Shown here in pieces: positions 1 to 7,361 of a stretch of 64,000 nucleotides of DNA. The stretch is taken from NCBI GenBank assembly GCA_963707465.1, contig CAVPQK010000013.1, positions 868,001-932,000 of the forward strand, given 5' to 3'. The position numbers and the translations under genes are program-made. The DNA comes from Bog-159 sp963707465. GTDB lineage: Bacteria > Acidobacteriota > Terriglobia > Bryobacterales > Bryobacteraceae. The notes below the pieces were generated by a model. The model ran no database searches, was not told where the DNA came from, and saw nothing but the letters and a program-made list of their open reading frames with translations. The number at the start of each line of letters is the position of its first letter. The first letter of the stretch is position 1.

Positions 1-608
1 CTGGCGTTCAGCGCGCGGCGCAGCGCGTAGCGGGCTTCGTCGAGCGTCAGCCCCTGCAGCGAGCGCGCCAGTTGCGAAAGGTTCGCGTCGCTGGTGTCGG
101 GCGCGGCCCCGCCGGCCTCCGTCTGCGCCAGCTCGTCGCCCAGGAAGTCCACCAGTTCGGCCACGTCGGGCGGCCGCAGCTCCAAAAACAGCAGGCTGCG
201 CTCCACCTCTTCCGGAATCGAGCGCACCGGTGAGCTGATCACCACGAACTTGCGCCGGTCGAGGCAGCTCTCGTAAAGGTCGCGCAGCCGCCGCCGGATC
301 TCCGAAGATTCGCGCAGCGGCTCGTGAAAGTCCTTCAGGTGAAAAATGGCGCTGCCTTTGTACGCGGCAATAAAATCCAGCGCCGCGCGCGGGGCTTGCG
401 TGTCCGGCTGCGCCGCCTCCCCATCGCGATGCATGCCTTCGGTAAGGCTCCAGATCCAAACAGGTGTGGGCGTGGATTCGAGGCGCAGGCTCACTTCCCG
501 CAGAACCCTGGCCACACGCTGCTCTTCGGCGGAGCGGATATAGGTAAGCGGACGTCCGGAGTCGAAGGCGTCGCGCAGCGTCCTGGCCGCGCGGCTCTCA
601 GCGGGCAT
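1..608 (-). CDS. AAA+ ATPase, Ycf46-like (N-terminal part only)
   Basis: The frame opens with ATG at 608 and is still open at base 1, so about 202 residues of the N-terminal part are visible. They resemble the degenerate N-terminal half of Ycf46/SpoVK-type AAA+ proteins: 'LTYIRSAEEQRV' followed by 'PVWIWSLTEG', then 'AIFHLKDFHEPL' and 'KFVVISSPVRSIPEE', in the order of the strands of a non-catalytic P-loop domain. The conventional Walker A/B module would lie beyond the window edge and cannot be checked. No Shine-Dalgarno sequence precedes the ATG. The hairpin repeat at 659-700 lies between this gene and the next one upstream on the same strand. Family assignment is by motif recognition only; the cellular role of such ATPases in this phylum is unknown to me. 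Confidence 0.75.
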   Translation of the reverse strand, partial: MPAESRAARTLRDAFDSGRPLTYIRSAEEQRVARVLREVSLRLESTPTPVWIWSLTEGMHRDGEAAQPDTQAPRAALDFIAAYKGSAIFHLKDFHEPLRESSEIRRRLRDLYESCLDRRKFVVISSPVRSIPEEVERSLLFLELRPPDVAELVDFLGDELAQTEAGGAAPDTSDANLSQLARSLQGLTLDEARYALRRALNA

Positions 609-658
609 ATTGTAGAGACGCCAAACGCGGACAGAAAGCCGACGGTATCGTGCAAACT

Positions 659-700
659 GTAGGGCGGACCCCTGGTCCGCACTTCAGGCCTGTCCCACCG
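659..700. repeat. Paired-hairpin intergenic repeat, type C relative
   Basis: A perfect 7-bp stem (664-670 with 674-680, loop CCT) is followed by a segment ending GGCCTGTCCCAC. That tail is shared with the hairpin at 28526-28551. It lies directly after the SBBP gene stop (minus strand) and before the AAA ATPase gene, a 3'-end position like the other paired-hairpin repeats of this window. Confidence 0.6.
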
Positions 701-3571
701 TCAGTTCACCCTGGTGGTGGCCGTAGCCGAGTTGTTCGTGGTGATCGAGTCGAAAACCAGCGAATTGACGCTAGCGGTGTCGGTCAAAGTCTTGCCGGAT
801 GGGGCGGTCACGTCCACCACCATGCTCACCGTAAACGCGGCGCCGTTCGCCAGCGACCCCACCGTGCACGTCACCTTGCCGCTAGTGGCCCCGACGGCCG
901 GTGTCTTGCACGAGCCGGAACTGGTCGCGGCGCTCACGAACTTGGTCCCCCTGGGCACGCTGTCGGTGAGCGTGACCACATCCGCCGTGTTCGGACCGTT
1001 ATTGGTGACCACGATGGTGTAGGTCAGGTCCGTCCCGGTGAGCACGGATGAGGGCGCGCCGTCAGTCACCGAAAGATCCGCCTCTGTGAGCGCGATCCGC
1101 GTGACGAACGCATCGTACTGGCCGCCGCCGTAGGTGGGTTGGAAGGCGCCCGCGGTTATGGGTAACGTGGTATTCGAGCCAACTTGCCCCGCCACGTATA
1201 TGTTGCCGTAATTGTCGGCGTAGATGCCGTTGCCTATATCCGCACATCCGTAGCATCCACTGTCCAGCAGCGTCGAGAATAGCAATGCCGAGCCCGTGGT
1301 ATTGAACTCGGTAACGAAGGGCGTCAGGTCATCGTCCGGGCTATAAGGGGAAAGTGGATCGACCGTGGGGAAAAGCGGGTCATTGGTGCTTCCTGTCACA
1401 AACGCGGTTTCGGCGTTGTTGACGCTCACCGCGTTGCCCGTCGCGGTGGCTTGACAGGACGTTCCATTCAGAAACGTAGAGTAATCGAGCTCCGTACCTG
1501 TCGAATTCAGCTTCGACAGAAAAGCATTGGCGCTGGATTGGTTGATGCAGGTGGCCGGCTTAGGGTCAGTGGGCTGGAATGCCCGATGATTGGTGGGGAA
1601 ATCCACGGAACACGCCGTGCCCGTCACATAAGCGTTGCTTTTGGAATCCACGGCGATCCCAAACACGGCATCCCCGCCGTCAAAGCCGGGATTATTGCCG
1701 CAATTAGGACTCCCGCTATAATTGCCCACCCCGTTGCCGCCGAGGAATGTCGCATAGACAAACGATGCCGCGCCGCTCTGGCTGGGATCGAAAACCGCCA
1801 CGAACCCGTCCGTTGGCGGATAATTTCCAGGGAAAGTGGCCTGGTTCAGGCAGGCCGGACAGGTGGTTTGATACGCGTCCGGAGTCAGAATCAGACCGGT
1901 GTTGGCATTGATGAGATAGTCGCTGGCATCGGTCTCGCCCGCCATATACGCCTTGCCCGCGCTGTCCACGGCCAGCGCCAGAACATACGAGTCGCCGTAG
2001 CCAGGGCTGGCGGCGTTGTATTGAGGGCCAAACAGCGTGGAGTACACCATCGCTCCGTCCGTGTTGAATTTGGTGAGGGCTTGATGGAAAGTCGACTGCC
2101 ATCCGCCTGCGGGTTCGACCGTCTGAAAGCCGGCGGGCGCCATGGTAGTCACCGGCCAGGTGAAGCTGGTTTGGGGGTTGCCGGGACAGAGACCATCGTA
2201 GGCCGGGACGGATGTCGTGTTGGCGGCCACGTACACATTGCCGCCGGCGTCCAGGGCCATCGCGGCAATGTTGTCGTTCCCGGTCCCGCCGATAAAGGTC
2301 GACCAAGTCAGGGCGGAGCCGGTAGCATTGAGCTTCGTGACAAAGCTGCCGAAGTTAGAGTCGCTGTAATAGGAGCTGCCTTCGCAGGTAGACACTGCCT
2401 GCAAGCCGCAACTGCCAACCACCTCATAGTTCGGCGCGCAAAGCGAGCCGTTGGTGACCGGAAAGTCGAAAGAATCGGTAGCTCCCGCCACATACGCATT
2501 GCCGGAGGAGTCCACTGCGATGCTGCGCGGCGTATCCTGATAGCTGCCTCCCAGGAAGGTGGAGTACACCAGCGCGGTTCCCGAAGGGTTCAACTTCGTC
2601 ACGAAGACATCCATGCCGGGGTTGCCGCCGAATGTGCAGTTGCCGACTCCCGCCTTCGTTGTTTGGTAGACGCCGGTCGTGGTGGGGAAGTTCGTCGAGC
2701 ACGTGATTCCCGTGATATACGCGTTCCCCTGTTTATCGACCGCCACCAACACCGCGTAGTCCCAGTCGGAGCCGCCCAGGAATGTCGAGTAGGCCAGCAC
2801 CGGGTCGACCACCAGCGGGCGCCCGTGGTCATACGACGCCACCTCGAAGGTGACCCGGCTCTTGTCCACGTGGAAGCGGCCGTCCACTTCCTGCCGCGGA
2901 GCGTCGGCGGCCTCGGGCTGGTAGACCACCGGCTGGTGGAAGCGGATCTCCTGGCCCCCGGCTTCGATCACCAGGTCGCCGGTGGCGCCATCGACGGCGG
3001 TACGGTCCGCGCCTTCCACGGCCAGCCGGATGGCGTCTGGCCGGGCGCCCGGCTCCAGCACGAAATCGTACTCAAGCTGCCGCTGATTGCCGTAGAACAC
3101 CAGGTCGATGCCAGGGTAAACCTGCTCGTACCGAACCTTTGCGTAAGTCGTGATATTCGTGCGCCACTTGGCTGGGTCGTTGCCGATGAAGTAGTTGACC
3201 GCGCCGGGCAGCGGATCGGCGCCGCTCAGCGTAACAGCGGGATTGGCGCCCTCGAGCTTCAGCCGCAGATCGGCCGCGGCTTCCACCGGCTGGCTCTCGC
3301 GGGCGAGCGGCAGGGGCCACGCGACCCGGCTCTCCTTCCGCATTTTTTTCAGCGACAGGACCGCGCTATCCGGCGTCAGAAAGACGGCGTAATCCTTGCC
3401 GCGCGATAGGAATTTCACTGGCGCTGGCTGCTGGCCCTGGTTGGCTTCGAACTGCAAGGGAAGCTTTCCATAGGAGCCGTCGATGCGGGCGCGGAAAGTC
3501 TGCGCCGGCGCAGCGATCGCAAAAGCGGTGCCAAACACAAGTACCCAGGTCCTCACACTTGACGTTTTCAT
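701..3571 (-). CDS. SBBP-repeat secreted protein with C-terminal DUF11 domain
   Basis: About 956 residues. 'VLVFGTAFAIAAPAQ' is a plausible Sec signal peptide. The N-terminal part ('LQFEANQGQ', 'YFIGNDPAKWRTN', 'YPGIDLVFYGNQRQLEYDF') is the conserved lead-in of SBBP proteins. It is followed by about seven beta-propeller-type repeats with the signature 'YSTFLGGS..D......VD..GN.YV.G.T...FP', spaced 60-90 residues apart. The last ~120 residues form a DUF11/CARDB-like Ig domain ('YTIVVTNNGPNTADVVTLTDSVP'). An extracellular or surface location is inferred; no enzymatic motif is seen. I chose ATG 3571 over ATG 3586 because GAGGG lies 8 nt upstream and the signal peptide then begins cleanly. The gene is divergent from the HTH-PD40 gene, sharing a 90-bp control region. 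Such proteins are abundant in Solibacter-like genomes. Confidence 0.88.
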   Translation of the reverse strand: MKTSSVRTWVLVFGTAFAIAAPAQTFRARIDGSYGKLPLQFEANQGQQPAPVKFLSRGKDYAVFLTPDSAVLSLKKMRKESRVAWPLPLARESQPVEAAADLRLKLEGANPAVTLSGADPLPGAVNYFIGNDPAKWRTNITTYAKVRYEQVYPGIDLVFYGNQRQLEYDFVLEPGARPDAIRLAVEGADRTAVDGATGDLVIEAGGQEIRFHQPVVYQPEAADAPRQEVDGRFHVDKSRVTFEVASYDHGRPLVVDPVLAYSTFLGGSDWDYAVLVAVDKQGNAYITGITCSTNFPTTTGVYQTTKAGVGNCTFGGNPGMDVFVTKLNPSGTALVYSTFLGGSYQDTPRSIAVDSSGNAYVAGATDSFDFPVTNGSLCAPNYEVVGSCGLQAVSTCEGSSYYSDSNFGSFVTKLNATGSALTWSTFIGGTGNDNIAAMALDAGGNVYVAANTTSVPAYDGLCPGNPQTSFTWPVTTMAPAGFQTVEPAGGWQSTFHQALTKFNTDGAMVYSTLFGPQYNAASPGYGDSYVLALAVDSAGKAYMAGETDASDYLINANTGLILTPDAYQTTCPACLNQATFPGNYPPTDGFVAVFDPSQSGAASFVYATFLGGNGVGNYSGSPNCGNNPGFDGGDAVFGIAVDSKSNAYVTGTACSVDFPTNHRAFQPTDPKPATCINQSSANAFLSKLNSTGTELDYSTFLNGTSCQATATGNAVSVNNAETAFVTGSTNDPLFPTVDPLSPYSPDDDLTPFVTEFNTTGSALLFSTLLDSGCYGCADIGNGIYADNYGNIYVAGQVGSNTTLPITAGAFQPTYGGGQYDAFVTRIALTEADLSVTDGAPSSVLTGTDLTYTIVVTNNGPNTADVVTLTDSVPRGTKFVSAATSSGSCKTPAVGATSGKVTCTVGSLANGAAFTVSMVVDVTAPSGKTLTDTASVNSLVFDSITTNNSATATTRVN

Positions 3572-3632
3572 CCAAATAACCCTCATTCCAGCCGGACTTC
3601 AGCGTTAGTGAGTCGGCCGCAACGTTCCTGCT

Positions 3633-3638
3633 TATAAT
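3633..3638 (+). promoter_or_regulatory. Candidate -10 element (TATAAT) for the HTH-PD40 gene
   Basis: A perfect TATAAT lies 24 nt before the GTG at 3663 in the short divergent region between two genes. No convincing -35 hexamer is seen at 16-18 nt. Confidence 0.45.
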
Positions 3639-3662
3639 GACTAGAGTTGCCTCTCGGGCAAA

Positions 3663-5795
3663 GTGCCATCACGGGCCAAGAAAGGCCATGTCGGGCCAAT
3701 GGAACAGCGTCGCTATCCCCAGCCCATCGACCGGCGTCCGGAATCCGATCGTCGCGTAGATTCCTGGAAGGAGATTGCCGCATTTCTGCGCTGCGGTGAA
3801 CGGACGGCCAAGCGCTGGGAAGCCGAGCGAGGCCTGCCGGTCCATCGGATGCCTGGAAGCGGACGCGGACGAGTGTTCGCTTATACCGCCGAGTTGAGCC
3901 GTTGGTCGGAAGCCGGCCTGCCGGACCTTGGCGCGCTGCCAACCGCCGGCACTCCCCCCAGCCGTTCGCTCCGCTGGAGCATGGTTGCCCCTGTAGGGCT
4001 TGCCCTGCTTGCCTCGATCGTCGCGGCTTACCAGTGGACCCGCGGCCGGGATCGCCAGGCGCAAGTGCCGGTGCTGCGCCAGCTCACCGCCAATCCCACC
4101 GAGAACTGGGTGATGGGCGCGGCCATTTCCCCCGACGGAAAATCCCTCGCCTTCGTCGATGGGACCGGGCTGTATGTGCGTTCGATCGATTCCGGCGAAA
4201 CCCATCCGGTGGCCACCCCTGCAGAATGGCCCATCCGCATGGTTACCGGACTGCGCTGGTTCCCGGACGGACGCCGACTGCTCGCCTGCCTGGCAGCTTC
4301 CGGACATTACGACATTTGGGCGATCGCCACAGTGGGCCAGTCCCGGCCGCTCCTCATCCAGCGTGACGGTTCCTGGCCGGCCATCTCACCCGACGGGCAG
4401 TCCATCGCATTTCAAAATGGCGATCGCCAGCGGCGTGGAGCGGATCTCTGGGTGGGCGGCATGCATGGCGAATCGCCGCGAAAACTGGTCGGCGCCGAAA
4501 GCGGAGATCTGGTCTACAGCCCCATCTGGTCGCCCGACGGCCGATGGATCGCGTATCTGCGAGGCCGCGAGGATCCCTTGCTGGGCGGACAGTTTGACCG
4601 CGCCGCAGCCATCGAAATCAGGCCGGCGGGCGGAGGCCCGGCCCACACGATTGTCCCAGGCGCGAGCATGCCCGCATCGACCTCGCTGTTTTGCATGCAC
4701 GGCCGAGGTTGTCTCAGTTGGTCGCCGGACGGGCGTCTCTTCTTTCTTGCCAGCGACCGCTCGGGAACCGAACTGTCGCGGTTCGGATACAGCCTCTGGG
4801 GAGTCCCGGTAGCAGTTCGCAATGGTGAACCTGCGGGCCAGCCTGAGCGGGTGGCGCAGTGGGCCGACTTCTATCCGAATTGCCTCACACTCACCGCCGA
4901 CGGAAAACGGCTTGCATTCCTGAAGAGCCGCATCCAGCTTGACGTCTATGTGGGCGATCTGGGCGGCGATGGCGCCAGCCTGGGCCCCACCCGCCGCTTG
5001 ACGCTCGACAATCGAGGCCTCGGCAGTACGCCGGATTCCTGGACGCGGGACAGCCGAGCCATGCTCTTCACTTCCGATCGCAATGGCAAAGAGGAGGTTT
5101 TCAGGCAGGGACCCAACGAAAGCCTGGCTCGGTCCGTAGTGGAGCTTCCCGGATACCAGCCGCGCAATACCCTGCTGAGCGCGGATGGCTCCTGGTTTCT
5201 GTATAGCGATCGCGTCCCTTCGGCGTCCGCACCGGATTCCTCGCCCCAGCGCCTGATGCGCCTGCCGCTGGCCGGCGGATTACCCGAGCGGGTTCTCGAT
5301 TTACCGGCCGCCGCGAGCTTTGAGTATCGATGTCCGTTAAGGACCGGGTCCTGCGTATTGAGCTTGCCACAAGGGCCTGAGATGCTGTTCTATACCCTCG
5401 ATCCTGTTCGCGGGAAAGGGCGCCTGCTGGGAAAGACCGGCCGCTGGAATCAGCCGTTCGCCTGGGATGTTTCGCCTGACGGTTCGCGTCTGGCAGTGAT
5501 GGGAGCCCGCGGTCAGATACTGACGTCAGCGGATGGCCTCTGGCATGAGATTCCGATTGAGGCGCGCTGGCGGCCGGAGTACATCGCCTGGGCGGCGGAT
5601 GGGCAAGGCTTCTTCGTGACCTCCTCCTCCGCGCCCAACCTGTTGCACATCACAATCACAGGCAAGGTGAAGGCCCTGCTGAATAATGGCGGCGCCCAAT
5701 GGCTTGCGGAGCCGGTGCCGTCCGCGGACGGCAAATACCTGGGGTTTCAGGCGCAGACCTACGATTTCAACGCGTGGATGCTGGAGCGTCCTTAA
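3663..5795 (+). CDS. Membrane-anchored HTH protein with TolB/PD40 beta-propeller
   Basis: About 710 residues. Residues ~30-80 ('SWKEIAAFLRCGERTAKRWEAERGLPVHR') form the winged-helix/MerR-like HTH seen in many Solibacter proteins. A proline-rich linker leads to one hydrophobic segment (~103-122, 'VAPVGLALLASIVAAY'). The C-terminal ~570 residues contain repeated PD40/WD40-like motifs ('ISPDGKSLAFVDG', 'WSPDGRWIAYLR', 'LTADGKRLAFLK', 'VSPDGSRLAVMG') typical of TolB-type propellers. Such one-component proteins could couple an external signal to DNA, but this is inference. Start is GTG 3663; ATG 3699 (residue 13) is an equally good alternative since neither has a ribosome binding site. Its TAA overlaps the stop of convergent mqnC: both are read from one palindromic TTAA. 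Confidence 0.85.
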   Translation: MPSRAKKGHVGPMEQRRYPQPIDRRPESDRRVDSWKEIAAFLRCGERTAKRWEAERGLPVHRMPGSGRGRVFAYTAELSRWSEAGLPDLGALPTAGTPPSRSLRWSMVAPVGLALLASIVAAYQWTRGRDRQAQVPVLRQLTANPTENWVMGAAISPDGKSLAFVDGTGLYVRSIDSGETHPVATPAEWPIRMVTGLRWFPDGRRLLACLAASGHYDIWAIATVGQSRPLLIQRDGSWPAISPDGQSIAFQNGDRQRRGADLWVGGMHGESPRKLVGAESGDLVYSPIWSPDGRWIAYLRGREDPLLGGQFDRAAAIEIRPAGGGPAHTIVPGASMPASTSLFCMHGRGCLSWSPDGRLFFLASDRSGTELSRFGYSLWGVPVAVRNGEPAGQPERVAQWADFYPNCLTLTADGKRLAFLKSRIQLDVYVGDLGGDGASLGPTRRLTLDNRGLGSTPDSWTRDSRAMLFTSDRNGKEEVFRQGPNESLARSVVELPGYQPRNTLLSADGSWFLYSDRVPSASAPDSSPQRLMRLPLAGGLPERVLDLPAAASFEYRCPLRTGSCVLSLPQGPEMLFYTLDPVRGKGRLLGKTGRWNQPFAWDVSPDGSRLAVMGARGQILTSADGLWHEIPIEARWRPEYIAWAADGQGFFVTSSSAPNLLHITITGKVKALLNNGGAQWLAEPVPSADGKYLGFQAQTYDFNAWMLERP

Positions 5796-6823
5796 TTCAG
5801 AAAGTAAGTGCGGTACAGCGTATCCCGCTGCTTAGGAACGAACCCGGCATCGCGAATAATGCGCCGCAGTTCTTCTTCGCTCGCCCGATGGTGCGCGCCC
5901 GCCGCCGAAACCACGTTCTCCTCGATCATGATGCTGCCCACATCGTTCCCGCCGAACCGCAGCCCGAGTTGGCACGTCTTCAGCCCCTGCGTCACCCACG
6001 ACGATTGAATGTGCTCGATGTTATCGAGATAGATCCGTGAAATCGCCAAATTCTGCAAATACTCCACGGCCGTGGCTTCTTCGTGAACGAAGTGGCCGAG
6101 CGAAGTATTCTCCCGCTGGAACGTCCATGGGATGAACGCCGTGAAGCCGCCCGTATCCTCCTGTATCTCGCGCACGATCCGCAAATGGTTCATGCGCTGC
6201 TCCAGGGTCTCGCCGCATCCGAACATCATCGTCGCGGTGGTCCGCATCCCCAGCGCGTGCGCCGTGCGATGCACGTCGATCCATTCCGAAGTCGAGCACT
6301 TCAACCGGCTGATCCGGTGCCGCACGCCGTCGTCCAGAATCTCCGCGCCGCCCCCGGGAATCGAGTCCAAGCCCGCGTCCCGCAGCCGCGCGATCGTGTC
6401 CCGCAGGCCTAGCCCGCTCACCTCGGCAATGTTCGTAATCTCCGGCGCGGAAAAGCAATGCAGGTGAATCTTAAAGCGTTGCTTGATGGCTCGCAGCAGA
6501 TCTTCGTACCACTCGATCTTCAGATCCGGATGCAGCCCGCCCTGCATCAGCACTCCCGTGCCGCCCAGTTCCAGCGTCTCCCGAATCTTGTCGAAGATGG
6601 TTTCGTGGTCGTGCACGTAACCTTCGGCATGGCCCATGGGCCGGTAAAAGGCGCAAAAACTGCAATATTCCGTACAGAAATTGGTGTAATTAATGTTGCG
6701 ATCGATGATGTACGAAACCACCCCCTCCGGGTGATATCGCTTCCGGATCGCATCGGCCGCCATGCCGATGCCAATCAGGTCGTCGGAACGAAAAAGATCC
6801 AAAGCTTCGTCGTAGGAGATCAT
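5792..6823 (-). CDS. mqnC: Dehypoxanthine futalosine cyclase (radical SAM)
   Basis: 343 residues, close to the usual family length. MqnC cyclises dehypoxanthine futalosine in the futalosine route to menaquinone. The radical SAM cluster motif is 'CTEYCSFC' (CX3CX2C), preceded by 'INYTNFC'. 'GGTGVLMQGGLHPDLKIEWYEDL', split across the SAM-binding region, and 'PGGGAEIL' and 'TATMMFGCGET' are family hallmarks. The cytoplasmic enzyme implies that this organism makes menaquinone by the futalosine pathway; mqnA/B/D are not in the window. ATG 6823 shares one base with the TGA of the upstream gene (TGATG), suggesting translational coupling. A longer upstream frame (to 7033) exists but only duplicates coding sequence of the neighbour. 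Confidence 0.95.
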   Translation of the reverse strand: MISYDEALDLFRSDDLIGIGMAADAIRKRYHPEGVVSYIIDRNINYTNFCTEYCSFCAFYRPMGHAEGYVHDHETIFDKIRETLELGGTGVLMQGGLHPDLKIEWYEDLLRAIKQRFKIHLHCFSAPEITNIAEVSGLGLRDTIARLRDAGLDSIPGGGAEILDDGVRHRISRLKCSTSEWIDVHRTAHALGMRTTATMMFGCGETLEQRMNHLRIVREIQEDTGGFTAFIPWTFQRENTSLGHFVHEEATAVEYLQNLAISRIYLDNIEHIQSSWVTQGLKTCQLGLRFGGNDVGSIMIEENVVSAAGAHHRASEEELRRIIRDAGFVPKQRDTLYRTYFLN

Positions 6824-7206
6824 CAGGCGGTCATGCTCAGAATTTGCGGTTGCGCGCTTTGCGCAAAAACGTACGCGCCGAATAGAGGCTTCGGTTCGCC
6901 CTTGCCCCATCGTTGCGCCTGGTACTTGGTGCGCAGGAATTGGACGTCCGGGTGGGCTCGCAGGTCGAGCAGGATCTGATAGGTGCCGCAATAGAACTTC
7001 TGCGGAAAGGAGACCAGGGGTTTGGCGCCCCACTCGACATTGTCCGCGGAACCCCAGATCGAGACGTCCAGGCTTTCCTGTTCAATGATGCGAGTGATGC
7101 CGAGAGTGAGAAGGATCAGACCGCCCCGGGAATCTCCGAGGTCTACCTCGGGGCTCGTGCCGCCCTCGCGGATGGTCGTTTCCGGAAGTAGGAAACCTGG
7201 TAGCAT
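6823..7206 (-). CDS. Conserved hypothetical protein coupled to mqnC
   Basis: 127 residues, no signal peptide or membrane segment. I do not recognise the family. The sequence is rich in beta-type stretches ('GGLILLTLGITRIIEQESLDVSIWGS') followed by a basic/aromatic tail ('KYQAQRWGKGEPKPLFGAYVF'). ATG 7206 has AGGAG five nt upstream, which decides the start over GTG 7212. Its stop overlaps the mqnC start, so the two are almost certainly one transcript. Coupling suggests a connection to menaquinone biosynthesis, but nothing in the sequence proves it. Confidence 0.75.
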   Translation of the reverse strand: MLPGFLLPETTIREGGTSPEVDLGDSRGGLILLTLGITRIIEQESLDVSIWGSADNVEWGAKPLVSFPQKFYCGTYQILLDLRAHPDVQFLRTKYQAQRWGKGEPKPLFGAYVFAQSAQPQILSMTA

Positions 7207-7324
7207 AAACACTCCTATTCGTCGTGTTCTAGAGTTTCAGCTCCTTTATGTAGCGCGATCTAAGATTAAGGTTCGCACATTTTTCCTCAAAAGGAAAGCC
7301 GAATCGGTACCCTGCTGCCGGTCG

Positions 7325-7358
7325 CGTTTTATCCGCGTTCATCTGCGTTTATCTGCGG
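7325..7358 (-). repeat. Solo copy of the 34-38 bp 'CAGATGAAC' repeat
   Basis: On the minus strand this 34-mer matches about 29 of 34 positions of the terminal inverted repeats around the GxxExxY gene at 43515-43938 (core CAGATGAACRCGGATAAAACG). It sits in the 155-bp gap between the transglycosylase stop and the hypothetical gene start, with no gene attached. Confidence 0.7.
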
Positions 7359-7361
7359 CCC

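Noticed and set aside
1451..3409. 652-codon open frame on the plus strand opposite the SBBP gene
   Set aside because: Arg/His/Gly-rich with no motif; a by-product of GC-rich codon use on the other strand, where repeats and a signal peptide show the real gene.
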